Part shown: positions 31,204 through 41,973 of the stretch, piece by piece
How positions within the stretch are numbered: the stretch's first letter is position 1
Layout of the letters: each line of letters starts with the position of its first letter
Assembly (NCBI GenBank): GCA_028868855.1
Contig: JAGWTR010000009.1
Coordinates: 1 to 64,000 of the forward strand
From: Burkholderiales bacterium
GTDB lineage: Bacteria > Pseudomonadota > Gammaproteobacteria > Burkholderiales > Burkholderiaceae_C
Direction: 5' to 3'
DNA: 64,000 nucleotides
Program-made: the position numbers and the translations under genes
Notes under the pieces: generated by a model
Database searches by the model: none
What the model was told of the DNA's origin: nothing
What the model saw: the letters and a program-made list of their open reading frames with translations, nothing else

Positions 31204-32385
31204 TCAGGCGCGGCCCAAGGCCCGGCGCACCGAGGTGATGACGCGCTCCACATCGGCGTCCGTCATCTTGGTGTACAGCGGCAGGCTCACCATGCGCTCA
31301 TAAGCGCGTTGGCTGTGCGGAAACTGCTCGGGCTGAAGCTTGTAGCGCTCGCGCCAGTACGGGTGCAGGTGCAAGGGGATGTAGTGCACGCTCACGCCAA
31401 TGCCATCGGCAAACAGGGCCTCGATCAGCTGGTCGCGGTTGATGCTGGCCTCGTCCGACAAGCGCAACACGTACAGATGCCAGGCATGCAGGTCGTCCGC
31501 CTGTTGCGGACGCGGCGGCAGCATCAAAGGCAGGTCGGCAAAGGCCTCGTCGTAGCGCTGGGCGATCTGTTCGCGGCGCTTCTGGAAACCGCGCACGCGC
31601 TTGAGCTGGTGCAGGCCCAGGGCCGCGGCGATGTCGGTCAGGTTGTACTTGAAGCCCGGCGCCACGATCTCGTAATACCAGCTGGGCACCTTGGCCTGGA
31701 AGCGGTCAAAGGCGTCTCGGTTGATGCCGTGCAGGCGCATCACCTTGGCGCGCGCCGCCAGGGCCGGATCACGCGTGACCAGCATGCCGCCCTCCCCCGT
31801 GGTGATGGTCTTGTTGGCGTAAAAGCTGAACACAGTGGCATCGCTGTTCAAGGTGCCAATCAGCTGCCCCTGAAAGGTCGTGGGCAAGGCATGGGCCGCG
31901 TCTTCCACCACTTTGAGGCCATGCCTTTTGGCGATGGCGTGAATGGCCTCCATGTCCACCGACAGACCCGCATAGTGCACGGGCATCAGGGCCTTGGTGC
32001 GAGGGGTGATCGCCGCCTCGATGGCCACCGGGTCGATGTTGAGCGTGGCCGGATCGATGTCAACCAGTTTGACGTCGGCGCCCATGTAGCGCACCACTTC
32101 GGCCGTGGCGGTGAAGGTGTGGGTGGTGGTGATGACCTCGTCGCCCGGGCCGATGCCCAGGGCTTCGAGCGCCAGATGCAAGCCGGCGGTGGCCGAATTC
32201 ACCGCGATGGCGTGCAGCGAATCGTCGCCCAGGAACTTGACGAAGTCTTCTTCAAAGCGGCGCGCCTTGGGGCCGGTGGTGACCCAGCCCGAGCGCAGGG
32301 TATCGACCACTTCGGCGATTTCTTCTTCGCCGATTTCAGGCAGAGCAAAGGGCAGGAAAGGCTGCGATGGCGTGGAAGAACTCAT
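31204..32385 (-). CDS. DegT/DnrJ/EryC1/StrS-family sugar aminotransferase
   Basis: 393 residues. A PLP enzyme with the Schiff-base Lys192 in [13 protein letters not shown], Asp162 in VEDAAHALP that binds the pyridine nitrogen, and the N-terminal [18 protein letters not shown] typical of UDP-4-keto-sugar aminotransferases such as PglE/WecE. It would aminate a nucleotide-linked keto-sugar, so the polysaccharide or glycan should contain an amino-deoxy sugar. No 4,6-dehydratase lies in the window, so the keto-sugar must come from elsewhere. Directly upstream of the sugar transferase and downstream of the GT2 gene. Confidence 0.94.
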   Translation of the reverse strand: MSSSTPSQPFLPFALPEIGEEEIAEVVDTLRSGWVTTGPKARRFEEDFVKFLGDDSLHAIAVNSATAGLHLALEALGIGPGDEVITTTHTFTATAEVVRYMGADVKLVDIDPATLNIDPVAIEAAITPRTKALMPVHYAGLSVDMEAIHAIAKRHGLKVVEDAAHALPTTFQGQLIGTLNSDATVFSFYANKTITTGEGGMLVTRDPALAARAKVMRLHGINRDAFDRFQAKVPSWYYEIVAPGFKYNLTDIAAALGLHQLKRVRGFQKRREQIAQRYDEAFADLPLMLPPRPQQADDLHAWHLYVLRLSDEASINRDQLIEALFADGIGVSVHYIPLHLHPYWRERYKLQPEQFPHSQRAYERMVSLPLYTKMTDADVERVITSVRRALGRA

Positions 32386-32409
32386 GACAATCTCACTGAA
32401 AAGGGTCGG

Positions 32410-33486
32410 TCAGGCGCCGCGCGTCAGGCGGCCAAACGCAGGGTCGGGGCGGCCGCGCACCAGCGCATCCCACCAACCGCGCAGAGAACCCAGGCCGTAG
32501 CCAAAATGATAGGCCGCAATCACGCGGGGCAGATGGGGCAGCAGGTCCAGGCCCTGCTGACGGGCAATCAACACGCTGATGACGCCCGCCGCCCCCACAT
32601 ACAGTAAGCCCTGCACGGCAAGCAGCACCGCCACGATCAGCGCGGCCGACTGCCCGCGCTGGCCAGGCCACAGGCTCAGCACGATGAACAAGGCCAGCAA
32701 GGCCAGGAGCGAGCCCACGAACAGCCCCGGGATCAGGTGCCGCAAGGCTGCCGCCTGGCCATGTTTCTTCATGACGAAAGGCTTCCAGTAGCCGTACTGA
32801 CGGTACTGGCGAAACACGTCCTTGATGCTGGCGCGTGGGTGGTAGGTAGAACGAATGCGGGCCGATTGCCAGATGCGCCCCCCACCGCGATGAATGCGCA
32901 GATTGTGTTCATCGTCCTGATTGCGCACCAGGGTTTCGTCAAAACCGCCAAAGCGCACAAAGGTGTGGCGCGGCCAGGATCCGAGGTAGACCGTGTCAAC
33001 TTCGCCTTCATAGGCCAGGTCGCGCGACAAGGCGCCGCCTGCCACCCAGCGCGACTGAAACGCAGCAGCAATGGCGCGCTGCACGGTGCCTTGCGACCCG
33101 GCCACGCCCTCGGCGCGCCAGGGGCCGCCCACATTGTCTGCCTTGGTGGCCTGCCAGGTCGCCAGGCACTGGGCGATGTAATCGGACGCATACACGGTGT
33201 GCACATCCAGGCGCACGATGAATTCGCCGCGCGCCTGCTCGATGCAGCGGTTCAAGCCGCAAGACACGATGCGCCCGGGGTTGTCAATCATCACGAAACG
33301 CGCATCGCCCGAGCACCAGGCGGCCAAGCGTTCGCGGGTTCCGTCATCGCTCAAGCCGTCGGCGATCAGCACCTCCAGGGTCCAGCCCGGCGGGATGGTC
33401 TGCGCGGCCACGCTGCGGCAGAAGGCTTCGATGTGATCGCGCTCATTGCGGCACGGAACGATCACCGACACGGCGCGTTGACTCAT
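32410..33486 (-). CDS. Family 2 glycosyltransferase with membrane C-terminus, ExoA-like
   Basis: 358 residues from the ATG at 33486, which overlaps the preceding stop (ATGA). The GT-A domain carries VIVPCRNERDHIEAFCRSV, VLIADGLSDDGTRERL, the metal-binding Asp in FIVRLDVHTVYASDYI, and QDDEHNLRIHRGG. It ends in three membrane segments (HLIPGLFVGSLLALLALFIV; ALIVAVLLAVQGLLYVGAAG). Architecture and motifs match ExoA of succinoglycan synthesis. It adds a hexose to a lipid-linked intermediate on the cytosolic face. Confidence 0.9.
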   Translation of the reverse strand: MSQRAVSVIVPCRNERDHIEAFCRSVAAQTIPPGWTLEVLIADGLSDDGTRERLAAWCSGDARFVMIDNPGRIVSCGLNRCIEQARGEFIVRLDVHTVYASDYIAQCLATWQATKADNVGGPWRAEGVAGSQGTVQRAIAAAFQSRWVAGGALSRDLAYEGEVDTVYLGSWPRHTFVRFGGFDETLVRNQDDEHNLRIHRGGGRIWQSARIRSTYHPRASIKDVFRQYRQYGYWKPFVMKKHGQAAALRHLIPGLFVGSLLALLALFIVLSLWPGQRGQSAALIVAVLLAVQGLLYVGAAGVISVLIARQQGLDLLPHLPRVIAAYHFGYGLGSLRGWWDALVRGRPDPAFGRLTRGA

Positions 33487-34580
33487 GGTTGCAGCAGCTT
33501 TTCGTACAGGCGCCACATGGCATCCATCTGCCCACGACGCGAGGCCTCGCGCTCGATCAGATCGCGGTTGTAAACGCCCATTTGTGCCACCTGCTCGGGG
33601 TGGTCGTAGGCGGTGACCAGGGCGTGGGTGACGGCATCCGCATCGCGCACCGGCACCAGCCAGCCCCCACGCTCGCTGATCCACTGGCGGTTGGCCGGCA
33701 GGTCAGAGGCGATGATGGCCAGGCCGCAGGCCATCGATTCGAGCACCGACACCGAGGTGGCATCGCTGCTTGGCACCGACACCGACACCCGGCTGCGCTG
33801 AATGGCCTGCACCATGGCCTGGTCACCCACTCGGCCATGAAAACGCACCTGTTGCAGCAGCCGCAGCGCCGTCACGCGTTCTTGTAGCGCGGCCTCCATG
33901 GGGCCGCCACCCAGCAGGTGCAGCAAGGCCTGCGAGTGCGGGCGCAAGGTCAAAAACCGCGAGAACGCCTCGATGATGAGGTCGATGTTGTAGTTGGGCT
34001 CCCACGAGCGCAGGCTGACCACTTCGAAGTCCGGCGCAGGCACGGCCGGGGTGAACTTGTCGGTGTCGGCGCCCCACAGAATCTGGTGACACGCCGCCTT
34101 CGGGTGGTAGCGAGCGATCTCTTCCACCATGTCCATGGAATCGGCCGTGATGAGGTCGGCGCGGCGCAGAGACCAAGCCACCACCCAGCGCATGAAGCGG
34201 CTCTGCTTGGGCGTGACCAGGATGTCCGAGCCCCAGGCCGTCAGCACCTTGGGGCATGTCAGCCCGCACGCCGCCGCCCACAGCCCGTAGGACGTGACGT
34301 AGTGCCCATGCACCAGGGTGGGCTGAAAACGCTGGCGCAACTGGCGCGCCACACGGCGCACCTCGGGCAGCGCCTTGAACCACGAGGCCTTGTCCAGCCC
34401 AGGGCGGATCGCGATGACCTGCCGCGCACCCGGCACCTCGGCCGGACTGCGCGTGATGACGACGACCTCGGCACCGCGCTCCACCACCGAGGCGACCCAG
34501 CGACGGGTGTGCACACTGGAGGCATCGGCAAAAAACAGGATGCGCACAGGCGGCCTATTGGGACTGGTGGCCTGGCTCAT
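33483..34580 (-). CDS. Family 4 glycosyltransferase
   Basis: 365 residues of GT-B fold. The N-terminal acceptor half has FFADASSVHTRRWVASVVER and LVHGHYVTSYGLWAAA. The C-terminal nucleotide-sugar half has SLRSWEPNYNIDLIIEAF, LLGGGPMEAALQERV and the E-x7-E element in SVSVLESMACGLAIIASDLP. It transfers a hexose with retention of configuration. Four-base overlaps on both sides (with GT2 downstream and the acyltransferase upstream) show tight coupling within the operon. Confidence 0.92.
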   Translation of the reverse strand: MSQATSPNRPPVRILFFADASSVHTRRWVASVVERGAEVVVITRSPAEVPGARQVIAIRPGLDKASWFKALPEVRRVARQLRQRFQPTLVHGHYVTSYGLWAAACGLTCPKVLTAWGSDILVTPKQSRFMRWVVAWSLRRADLITADSMDMVEEIARYHPKAACHQILWGADTDKFTPAVPAPDFEVVSLRSWEPNYNIDLIIEAFSRFLTLRPHSQALLHLLGGGPMEAALQERVTALRLLQQVRFHGRVGDQAMVQAIQRSRVSVSVPSSDATSVSVLESMACGLAIIASDLPANRQWISERGGWLVPVRDADAVTHALVTAYDHPEQVAQMGVYNRDLIEREASRRGQMDAMWRLYEKLLQP

Positions 34581-35227
34581 GGGCGTTCACCGCCTTCGCC
34601 ACGTGCCCCACCCAGGGCGCGGCGCAGATTGTCCTGCCCCGCCCACTGCGCATACACCGACTGCAATTCCGGGTGGCGCTGCAGCAAGGCGCGGTCCATC
34701 TCACGCGTGTCGCCCAGCACCACAGCAGCTTCGCCCATGACCTTGGAGCCGACGATGGCAAAGTCCGGCACCACGCCCGACACAAAGCTGTACGCCTGCA
34801 CGATCACGCCCTTGCCGATCTGCGCGCCCGGCGCGATCACAGTGTGCGGGCCGATGAAGCTGTAGGCCCCCAGGCGCGTGGCTCGGCGCACATAGCCCAC
34901 CGGGTCGGTGTGGCCCGCGTAGCGCTGCCCCATGACACGCACCGAACGGTGGCTGGAATGACTGAGCACGGACACATAGTTGGTGACCTGGCAGCCGTCT
35001 TCGATCACCAGGCCGTTCGAGCCGTCAATGCGATTGAAGTGGCCGATGAAGACGTGATCGCCCAGCAGCAGGCCCTGCGGCTCTTCCAGGCTGGTGTGCG
35101 TACTGACGCGGGTGTGGGGACGGTCGCTGCCGTCGGCATTGCGCCAACCGTACACGATGCGTGGACCGGTAAAGGCCGCAAGCCACCGCGCCGCAAGGCG
35201 CTTGAGGTGCTGGAGCAAAGGCATCAT
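34577..35227 (-). CDS. Hexapeptide-repeat acyltransferase (acetyltransferase)
   Basis: 216 residues. A left-handed beta-helix with [LIV]-G-x4 repeats: LLGDHVFIGHFNRIDGSNGL, GAYSFIGPHTVIAPGAQIG, KGVIVQAYSFVSGVVPDFAI. SHSSHRSVR supplies a plausible catalytic His. The fold is that of O- or N-acetyltransferases acting on sugars. The C-terminal tail (from about 175) is helical and rich in Arg. It may acetylate the amino sugar produced by the neighbouring aminotransferase, which is inference. Confidence 0.85.
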   Translation of the reverse strand: MMPLLQHLKRLAARWLAAFTGPRIVYGWRNADGSDRPHTRVSTHTSLEEPQGLLLGDHVFIGHFNRIDGSNGLVIEDGCQVTNYVSVLSHSSHRSVRVMGQRYAGHTDPVGYVRRATRLGAYSFIGPHTVIAPGAQIGKGVIVQAYSFVSGVVPDFAIVGSKVMGEAAVVLGDTREMDRALLQRHPELQSVYAQWAGQDNLRRALGGARGEGGERP

Positions 35228-35306
35228 GGATGGACGAACTGGGTGGCTGGCGCCAGAGAGGGCATAACCTCATATTGTCGCCGCTTCTGCAGGTGGCTCG
35301 TCCCCC

Positions 35307-36689
35307 TCATACCCGTGTCAGTGAGGGCGTCCACAAAGCCCGCACCGACAGGCCGGCCTGCTTCAGGAACACGGCATAGGCCACCACGATGGCCACGATA
35401 TAGCCCAGGCTGGACGACAAGCCCGCGCCCAGCGCACCCATGCGAGGCACCAGCAGCCAGCCCAGACCAAAGCTGACCGTGAGCGACAAGCCTGCGATCG
35501 CCCCGGACAGATGCGGTCGCCCCAGGTGGTTGGTATAAAACGCAGACAGACTGGACGCCGCTGCATACGCCGCCACCCCCGGCAACAAGGCCGCCAGCGG
35601 GGCCACCGAGGCGGCATACGCCGCCCCCATCGCCAGCGGCAACGCCCACCAAGCCAACACCAGCAACATCGGCGCGGCCAGCACCGTGGCCAGCACATTG
35701 AGGCGCACGGCCTGCACCGTCACACTGGCCGCCACGCGCCGATCCGGACTGCCAATGCGGGCATAAGCCGACACCGTCACCGACGACGACAGCAGCCACA
35801 GCAACTCGGCCACCGTCACCGCCACCGAATAGGTGCCGGCCTCACTCAGCCCATGAAAACGCTCGACCAGGAATAGCGAGGCCCGGTAATTGAGCAGACT
35901 GACCACATTGGTGACCCCGATGGTGGCCACAAAATGCCAGTCGTCCCACCACCGGGCGGGGGTTTGACGGAATTGGTCGGCCTGCTCCGCTGACAGCGTG
36001 CTTTCAACCACGGTGTCGCGGACCTCGGCATTGCGCAGGGCATAGATGGCCGTCAGCACCGCCACCAGCGATTTGCCACTGACCCAGGCCATCAGCACCA
36101 TCAGCACGGTGGGCCCCGTCCGGATCGCCCCGTGGGTGAACCACCACGCCACGCCCAGCCCACTGAGCACCGAGGCGGGCGCCGCCACTTGCGCCACATT
36201 GATCGGCCACATGCGCCCCTGCCCCAGCCACAAACCGGTGGCCGTCGGCACCAACAGTAAAAATGGGGCCGCCAGCGCCAGCAGCCACAACTGGGCGTAA
36301 GGCATCTGCTCGGCCCACCAGGACACGGCCAGCAAGCCCACGGACGCGATCAAACCCAGCCCCAGCGCGGCGCGCAACACACTGCGCAGCATGGGCATGG
36401 CATGGTGGACCTGGCTGCCTTGCTGGCGCGAAATCTGCCGGGCCAGCCACAGGCCCAGCCCCGAAAACAGCGTCAACAGGCCCGACTCGACCGCCACGAA
36501 CAGCGCAAACGCGCCCTGCACCGTCGGGCCCTGGCGCGCCACCAGCACCGTGATGGCCAATCCCAGGCTCACGATCAGCAGTTTGGCCGCCAGATTGCCC
36601 AGTGCAGCCCGGGGCACGCTGGCCCAGGCTGGCTGCAAAGCGCCCCAGCGCGAAGGCCTGGGCGACACCGAAGAATCTTGAGTCGACAT
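35307..36689 (-). CDS. Polysaccharide flippase (Wzx/MATE-like)
   Basis: 460 residues from the ATG at 36689; ATGs at 36698 and 36743 are alternatives with no better ribosome site. About twelve to fourteen membrane segments in the polysaccharide-biosynthesis-protein pattern: [40 protein letters not shown], and others to the end. It should flip the undecaprenyl-linked repeat unit to the periplasm. First gene of the minus-strand sugar cluster and divergent from lysS, so the 114 bp between them should hold the cluster promoter. Confidence 0.88.
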   Translation of the reverse strand: MSTQDSSVSPRPSRWGALQPAWASVPRAALGNLAAKLLIVSLGLAITVLVARQGPTVQGAFALFVAVESGLLTLFSGLGLWLARQISRQQGSQVHHAMPMLRSVLRAALGLGLIASVGLLAVSWWAEQMPYAQLWLLALAAPFLLLVPTATGLWLGQGRMWPINVAQVAAPASVLSGLGVAWWFTHGAIRTGPTVLMVLMAWVSGKSLVAVLTAIYALRNAEVRDTVVESTLSAEQADQFRQTPARWWDDWHFVATIGVTNVVSLLNYRASLFLVERFHGLSEAGTYSVAVTVAELLWLLSSSVTVSAYARIGSPDRRVAASVTVQAVRLNVLATVLAAPMLLVLAWWALPLAMGAAYAASVAPLAALLPGVAAYAAASSLSAFYTNHLGRPHLSGAIAGLSLTVSFGLGWLLVPRMGALGAGLSSSLGYIVAIVVAYAVFLKQAGLSVRALWTPSLTRV

Positions 36690-36803
36690 GGCCCGCATTG
36701 TCTCGCACCCCCGCTGCGGCGGTGGGGTCGGGGCAGGTTTCATACAATCGGGGGTTCAGCCCGTTCTTACTCCACGTCCAAGCCCAGCCCAAGCTCCCCG
36801 ACC

Positions 36804-38336
36804 ATGACCACGCATCAACACCACCACACCCCCATGGATGCCACCGCCGCCGACGCGCCCGTGGACACCAACAAACTGGTGGCTGAGCGCCGCGAGAAGC
36901 TGGCCGTCATCCGAGGCCAGGGCGTGGCCTTCCCGAACGACTTCAAGCCCGCCCACCAGGCAAGCCCGCTGCACAGCCAGCACGACGCCACCGAACCGAC
37001 CGATCTGGACGCCCAGGCCATCGGCGTCAGCGTCGCCGGTCGCCTGATGCTCAAGCGCGTCATGGGCAAGGCGTGCTTTGGCACGCTGCAGGACGTGAGT
37101 GGCCGCATCCAGGTCTACGTGACCCTGGACGGCGTGGGCCCCGACGCCCTGAACGCCTTCAAGCACTGGGACCTGGGCGACATCCTGGGCTGCGAAGGCG
37201 TGCTGTTCAAGACCAAGACCGGCGAGCTGTCCATCAAAGCCAGCGCCATCCGCCTGCTGACCAAGAGCCTGCGCCCCTTGCCAGACAAGTTCCACGGCAT
37301 GACCGACCAGGAAATGAAGTACCGCCAGCGCTACGTCGACCTGATCATGGACGAGGCCTCGCGCACGCGCTTCAAAGCGCGCAGCGATGCCATCGCGGCG
37401 ATCCGCCAGTTCATGGTCGACCACCAGTTCCTGGAAGTCGAAACGCCCATGCTGCACCCCATCCCCGGCGGCGCCAATGCCAAGCCTTTCGTCACGCACC
37501 ACAACGCGCTCGACCAGGAGATGTTCCTGCGCATCGCGCCCGAGCTCTACCTCAAGCGCCTGGTGGTCGGCGGTTTCGAGCGCGTGTTTGAGATCAACCG
37601 CAACTTCCGCAACGAAGGCGTGTCCGTGCGACACAACCCCGAATTCACCATGATGGAGTTCTACGCGGCCTATTGGGACCACCGCGACCTGATGGACTTC
37701 ACCGAGAACGTGTTGCGCCACGCCGCCCGCACCGCCGTGGGCTCGACCCAGTTGAGCTATAGCGGCCAGCCCGTCGATCTCGAAAGCCCCTTCGAGCGCC
37801 TGACCGTGCGCGACTCGCTGGTCAAACACGCTGGCTTGACGCCCGCCGAGGCCGACGACGCGCACGCGCTGCGCGCCAAGCTCAAGGCCCACGGCGAAGA
37901 AGCCCCGGCCCGCTGGAGCCTGGCCGAATTGCAATTTGGCCTGTTTGAAGCCGCGGTCGAAGAAAAGCTCTGGCAGCCCACCTTCATCATCGACTACCCG
38001 GTCGAGGTCTCGCCCCTGGCTCGCGCCTCGGACGCCGACCCGTCCGTCACCGAACGCTTCGAGCTGTTCATCACGGGCCGCGAGTTTGGCAACGGTTTCT
38101 CAGAGCTGAACGACCCCGAAGAACAGGCCGCCCGATTTGCCGCGCAGGCCAGTGCCAAGGACGCCGGCGACGAAGAAGCCATGTACTTTGACGCCGACTA
38201 CATCCGCGCCCTGGAACACGGCCTGCCCCCCACCGGCGGCTGCGGGATCGGCATCGACCGCCTCATGATGCTGCTGACCGACTCGCCCAACATCCGCGAC
38301 GTGATCCTATTCCCGGCGCTGCGGCGCGAGGTCTGA
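36804..38336 (+). CDS. lysS: Lysine--tRNA ligase, class II
   Basis: 510 residues from the ATG at 36804. An OB-fold anticodon-binding domain ([20 protein letters not shown], about 75-170) is followed by the class II core: [16 protein letters not shown], motif 1 around [20 protein letters not shown], motif 2 [20 protein letters not shown], and motif 3 [18 protein letters not shown]. It charges tRNA-Lys. The His-rich N-terminus ([10 protein letters not shown]) is an unusual local feature. Opens the housekeeping run that continues to 46 kb. Confidence 0.98.
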   Translation: MTTHQHHHTPMDATAADAPVDTNKLVAERREKLAVIRGQGVAFPNDFKPAHQASPLHSQHDATEPTDLDAQAIGVSVAGRLMLKRVMGKACFGTLQDVSGRIQVYVTLDGVGPDALNAFKHWDLGDILGCEGVLFKTKTGELSIKASAIRLLTKSLRPLPDKFHGMTDQEMKYRQRYVDLIMDEASRTRFKARSDAIAAIRQFMVDHQFLEVETPMLHPIPGGANAKPFVTHHNALDQEMFLRIAPELYLKRLVVGGFERVFEINRNFRNEGVSVRHNPEFTMMEFYAAYWDHRDLMDFTENVLRHAARTAVGSTQLSYSGQPVDLESPFERLTVRDSLVKHAGLTPAEADDAHALRAKLKAHGEEAPARWSLAELQFGLFEAAVEEKLWQPTFIIDYPVEVSPLARASDADPSVTERFELFITGREFGNGFSELNDPEEQAARFAAQASAKDAGDEEAMYFDADYIRALEHGLPPTGGCGIGIDRLMMLLTDSPNIRDVILFPALRREV

Positions 38337-38350
38337 GCGTCTCAGCCGCC

Positions 38351-39508
38351 ATGGAACGCTCCCAGACCTGCGTTGAAATCGCCGCCACCGCCGCGCGCCT
38401 GGTGGTCGAAGAAGGTCTGGAATACGGCCCGGCCAAGCGCCGCGCCGTCAAGCAACTGGGCTTGAACGCGCGCACCGCCCTGCCCGACAACGAGCAGCTC
38501 GAAGAGGCCGTGTTTGAGTACCTGTCGGTGTTCTGCGCCGACACCCAGCCGGCGGAACTGCGCGCCCTGCGTGAACTGGCCGCCCTCTGGATGGAGCGCC
38601 TGGCCGAATTTCGCCCGCACCTCACCGGCGCCGTCTGGCGCGGCACCGCCACCCGGCTGAACGACATCCATTTGCAGCTCTACTGCGACGACAGCAAATC
38701 CGCCGAAATCGCCCTGATCAACCAAGGGCTGGATTACGACGTCGGCTCGACCACCAGCCCACGCGGCGGCGAGGTCGATGTGCTGAGCCTGACCGTGCCC
38801 TGCCCGGCCTTGAACGAGCCCATCGGCCTGCACCTGAGCATCCTCGACCACGACGACCTTCGCGGCGGACTCAAACCCGACGCGCGCGGCCGCACCGACC
38901 GGGGTGACCTGGCCGCGTTGCAGCGCCTGCTGGAGCAAGCGCCATCGCCAACGACCTGGATCAAGCCACAAGCCGGCTTGAGCACGCGTCGCAGTCTATT
39001 GACCTTGGCCGGTTTGGCGGCCCTGGGCGCAGGCGCGTGGTGGTCCTGGCGGCACACGCCACCCGCAGCCCAAGCCGGCGACCCCCTACCGGCTGATTTC
39101 TGGAGCCAGCAGTTCGACACCCTGGCCGGCCCCGCCTTGCGTCTGGCCAGCCTGCAGGGTCGCCCCATCGTGCTGAATTTCTGGGCCACGTGGTGTCCGC
39201 CCTGCATCAAGGAAATGCCCGAACTGGAGCGCTTCCACCGCGAATTTGCCCCCCAGGGTTGGCAAGTGGTCGGCCTGGCCATCGATGGCCCCACCCCGGT
39301 CAGGGAGTTCTTGGCCAAGACGCCGGTCGGATTCCCCATCGGATTGGCGGGCTTTGGTGGGACAGAATTGGCAAAAGCCTTGGGCGATTCGGCCGGCGGC
39401 CTGCCTTTTTCAGTTTTAATCGACGCCCGTGGTCGCTTGCGCCAGCGCAAGATCGGTGCAATTACCCACGACGAACTCTCGGCCTGGGCCCACAGAGTCC
39501 AAGGGTGA
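38351..39508 (+). CDS. Fusion: uncharacterised cytosolic domain plus TlpA-type thioredoxin
   Basis: 385 residues, 14 bp after lysS. Residues 1-200 form a soluble domain I know only as a conserved Burkholderiales hypothetical, sometimes labelled nucleotidyltransferase-like: RRAVKQLGLNARTALPDNEQ, ALWMERLAEFRPHLTGAVWR, LQLYCDDSKSAEIALINQ. A single membrane segment follows at about 214-231 (SLLTLAGLAALGAGAWWSW with a preceding TRR). Then comes a periplasmic TlpA/ResA domain with the active site WCPPC (Cys282, Cys285) and the cis-Pro region GGLPFSVLIDARG. This domain reduces periplasmic disulfides, often for cytochrome c assembly. The N-terminal half would stay cytosolic, making a transmembrane protein with two different ends. 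I recall the two parts as separate neighbouring genes in relatives. Confidence 0.8.
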   Translation: MERSQTCVEIAATAARLVVEEGLEYGPAKRRAVKQLGLNARTALPDNEQLEEAVFEYLSVFCADTQPAELRALRELAALWMERLAEFRPHLTGAVWRGTATRLNDIHLQLYCDDSKSAEIALINQGLDYDVGSTTSPRGGEVDVLSLTVPCPALNEPIGLHLSILDHDDLRGGLKPDARGRTDRGDLAALQRLLEQAPSPTTWIKPQAGLSTRRSLLTLAGLAALGAGAWWSWRHTPPAAQAGDPLPADFWSQQFDTLAGPALRLASLQGRPIVLNFWATWCPPCIKEMPELERFHREFAPQGWQVVGLAIDGPTPVREFLAKTPVGFPIGLAGFGGTELAKALGDSAGGLPFSVLIDARGRLRQRKIGAITHDELSAWAHRVQG

Positions 39509-39592
39509 TCACTGGTTTTATCGCTAATTGCGCGTAAAATACGCCTACTTTCATTTTCTTGGCCAGACGCCTAGCCGCTTGGTCAACGATTC

Positions 39593-40042
39593 ATGCAAAT
39601 CCTTGTTCTCCATGGTCCCAACCTGAACCTGCTGGGCACCCGTGAACCGCAGGTTTATGGGGCCACCACGCTGGAACAGATCAACACCAGACTGAGCCAG
39701 CACGCTGCGGCCCATGGCGCGTCGCTGTCGGCTTTCCAGAGCAACCACGAAGGCGCGCTGATTGACCGCGTGCACGCCGCCCGGACCGACGGCACCCAAT
39801 TCATCCTCATCAACCCCGGCGCCTTCACGCACACCAGCGTCGCCCTGCGCGATGCGCTGGCCGGTGTGGCGCTACCCTTCATTGAAATCCACCTGTCCAA
39901 TGTGCACCGGCGCGAATCATTCCGCCACCATTCCTATTTTTCCGACATCGCCGAAGGCGTCATCGTCGGTCTGGGCGCGCAAGGCTATCAATTGGCCCTG
40001 GACGCCGCCCTGCAACGCCTGAGCGCGCCTTCGGGCAACTGA
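39593..40042 (+). CDS. aroQ: 3-dehydroquinate dehydratase, type II
   Basis: 149 residues, typical for type [22 protein letters not shown] carries the flexible active-site loop with the catalytic Arg and Tyr, [14 protein letters not shown] has the NHEG motif, and [16 protein letters not shown] and [20 protein letters not shown] are conserved, including the catalytic His. It dehydrates 3-dehydroquinate to 3-dehydroshikimate in the shikimate pathway, as a dodecamer. Placed just before accB-accC, as in many proteobacteria. Confidence 0.98.
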   Translation: MQILVLHGPNLNLLGTREPQVYGATTLEQINTRLSQHAAAHGASLSAFQSNHEGALIDRVHAARTDGTQFILINPGAFTHTSVALRDALAGVALPFIEIHLSNVHRRESFRHHSYFSDIAEGVIVGLGAQGYQLALDAALQRLSAPSGN

Positions 40043-40137
40043 GTTCAACGGCCCCCAGGTCCACTCACCGCCCGGGCCCGCCCCATTCACCCCTTACGAG
40101 TTTTCCTGACTCGAACGACTGCTGGAGATCGCAAATC

Positions 40138-40593
40138 ATGGACTTGCGCAAACTGAAAACCCTCATCGACCTCGTTTCGGAATCGAACGTCTCCGAACTT
40201 GAAATCACCGAGGCCGACGGCAAAGTCCGCATCGTCAAGGCCGGCGCCGCCCCGGTGGTCATGATGCAGCAGCCCATGCAGGCCATGCAACAGGCCCAGC
40301 CCGCCATGGCAGCACCCGCAGCCACCGCACCCGCCGTGGTCGAGGTGCCGGCAGAGACCGGCCACATCGTCACCTCGCCCATGGTGGGCACCTTCTATCG
40401 CTCGTCCAGCCCAGGCTCCAAAGCCTTTGCCGAGGTGGGCGATCAGGTCAAAACCGGCCAGCCCATCTGCATCATCGAGGCCATGAAAATCATGAACGAG
40501 ATTGAGGCAGACCAGGACGGCACCGTCATCAAGATCCTGGTTGAAAACGGCCAACCCGTTGAATACGGCCAGCCCCTGTTCGTCATCGAATAA
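40138..40593 (+). CDS. accB: Acetyl-CoA carboxylase biotin carboxyl carrier protein
   Basis: 151 residues. An N-terminal helical oligomerisation region ([20 protein letters not shown]) and a Met/Gln/Ala/Pro-rich linker (about 40-65) lead to the biotinyl domain with the biotin-accepting Lys in EAMKIMNEI. It carries CO2 between the carboxylase and transferase subunits in the first step of fatty-acid synthesis. Twelve bases upstream of accC, the classical accBC operon. Confidence 0.98.
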   Translation: MDLRKLKTLIDLVSESNVSELEITEADGKVRIVKAGAAPVVMMQQPMQAMQQAQPAMAAPAATAPAVVEVPAETGHIVTSPMVGTFYRSSSPGSKAFAEVGDQVKTGQPICIIEAMKIMNEIEADQDGTVIKILVENGQPVEYGQPLFVIE

Positions 40594-40605
40594 GGCAGCG
40601 CCTCC

Positions 40606-41955
40606 ATGTTCAAGAAAATTCTCATCGCCAACCGAGGCGAGATCGCCCTGCGGATCCAAAGAGCCTGTCGCGAAATGGGCATCAAGTCGGTGGTCGTCTA
40701 TTCAGAAGCCGACCGCGAAGCCAAGTACGTCAAGCTGGCCGACGAGGCCGTGTGCATTGGCCCGGCCTCGTCCGCGCAAAGCTATCTGCACATGCCCGCC
40801 ATCATCTCGGCGGCCGAAGTGACCGACGCCGAGGCCATCCACCCCGGCTACGGCTTCCTGTCGGAAAACGCCGATTTCGCCGAGCGCGTCGAGCAAAGCG
40901 GCTTCACCTTCATCGGCCCCACCCCCGAATGCATCCGCATCATGGGCGACAAGGTCTCGGCCAAGCAGGCCATGATCAAGTCGGGCGTGCCATGCGTGCC
41001 CGGCTCGGAAGGCGCCTTGCCCGACGACAACAAAGAGATCATCCGTATCGCCCGCGCCATTGGCTACCCGGTCATCATCAAGGCCGCCGGTGGCGGTGGC
41101 GGTCGCGGCATGCGCGTGGTGCACACCGAAGCGGCCCTGCTGCATGCGGTGCAGACCACCCGATCGGAAGCCGGTGCTGCCTTTGGCAACCCGGCGGTGT
41201 ACATGGAAAAGTTCCTGGAACACCCGCGCCACATTGAAATCCAGATCCTGGCCGACACGCACAAGAATGCCGTGTGGCTGGGGGAGCGCGATTGCTCCAT
41301 GCAACGCCGTCACCAAAAGATCATCGAAGAAGCGCCGGCGCCGGGTATTCCCCGTCGCGTGATTGAAAAGATCGGCGAACGCTGTACCGCCGCCTGTAAA
41401 AAAGTGGGCTACCGGGGCGCAGGCACCTTCGAGTTCCTGTATGAAAACGGCGAGTTCTACTTCATCGAGATGAACACCCGCGTGCAGGTGGAACACCCGG
41501 TCACCGAATGGGTCACCGGCATCGACATCGTGCAGATGCAGATCCGCATCGCCGCTGGCGAAAAGCTGCCGTTCACGCAGCGCCAAATCGAGTTGCGCGG
41601 CCACGCCATCGAGTGCCGCATCAATGCCGAAGACCCGGTCAAGTTCGTGCCCTCGCCCGGCCGCATCACCACCTGGCACCCGCCCGGTGGCCCCGGGGTG
41701 CGGGTCGACTCGCACGCCTATGCCGGCTACTACGTGCCGCCCAACTACGACTCCATGATCGGCAAGATCATCGTGCATGGCGACACCCGCGAGCAGGCCC
41801 TGGCGCGCATGCGCACAGCGCTGTCTGAAACAGTGATCGAAGGCATCCAGACCAACACCCCGCTGCACCGCGAACTGATGGTGGACGCCAAGTTCATTGA
41901 AGGCGGCACCGACATCCACTACCTTGAACACTGGATGGCTGCGCGCAAGCGTTGA
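40606..41955 (+). CDS. accC: Acetyl-CoA carboxylase, biotin carboxylase subunit
   Basis: 449 residues, standard length. ATP-grasp enzyme: the N-terminal [20 protein letters not shown], the Gly-rich ATP lid [34 protein letters not shown], and [20 protein letters not shown] with catalytic Glu and Arg. It carboxylates biotin on AccB using bicarbonate and ATP. Translationally close to accB; prmA follows after 18 bp. Confidence 0.98.
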   Translation: MFKKILIANRGEIALRIQRACREMGIKSVVVYSEADREAKYVKLADEAVCIGPASSAQSYLHMPAIISAAEVTDAEAIHPGYGFLSENADFAERVEQSGFTFIGPTPECIRIMGDKVSAKQAMIKSGVPCVPGSEGALPDDNKEIIRIARAIGYPVIIKAAGGGGGRGMRVVHTEAALLHAVQTTRSEAGAAFGNPAVYMEKFLEHPRHIEIQILADTHKNAVWLGERDCSMQRRHQKIIEEAPAPGIPRRVIEKIGERCTAACKKVGYRGAGTFEFLYENGEFYFIEMNTRVQVEHPVTEWVTGIDIVQMQIRIAAGEKLPFTQRQIELRGHAIECRINAEDPVKFVPSPGRITTWHPPGGPGVRVDSHAYAGYYVPPNYDSMIGKIIVHGDTREQALARMRTALSETVIEGIQTNTPLHRELMVDAKFIEGGTDIHYLEHWMAARKR

Positions 41956-41973
41956 TCCGCAACAAAGAACACC

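Noticed and set aside
30570..31253. Longer sugar transferase starting at 31253
   Set aside because: It would overlap the aminotransferase by 50 bp and its first 29 residues do not resemble the family; the GTG at 31166 with AAAGG gives typical length.
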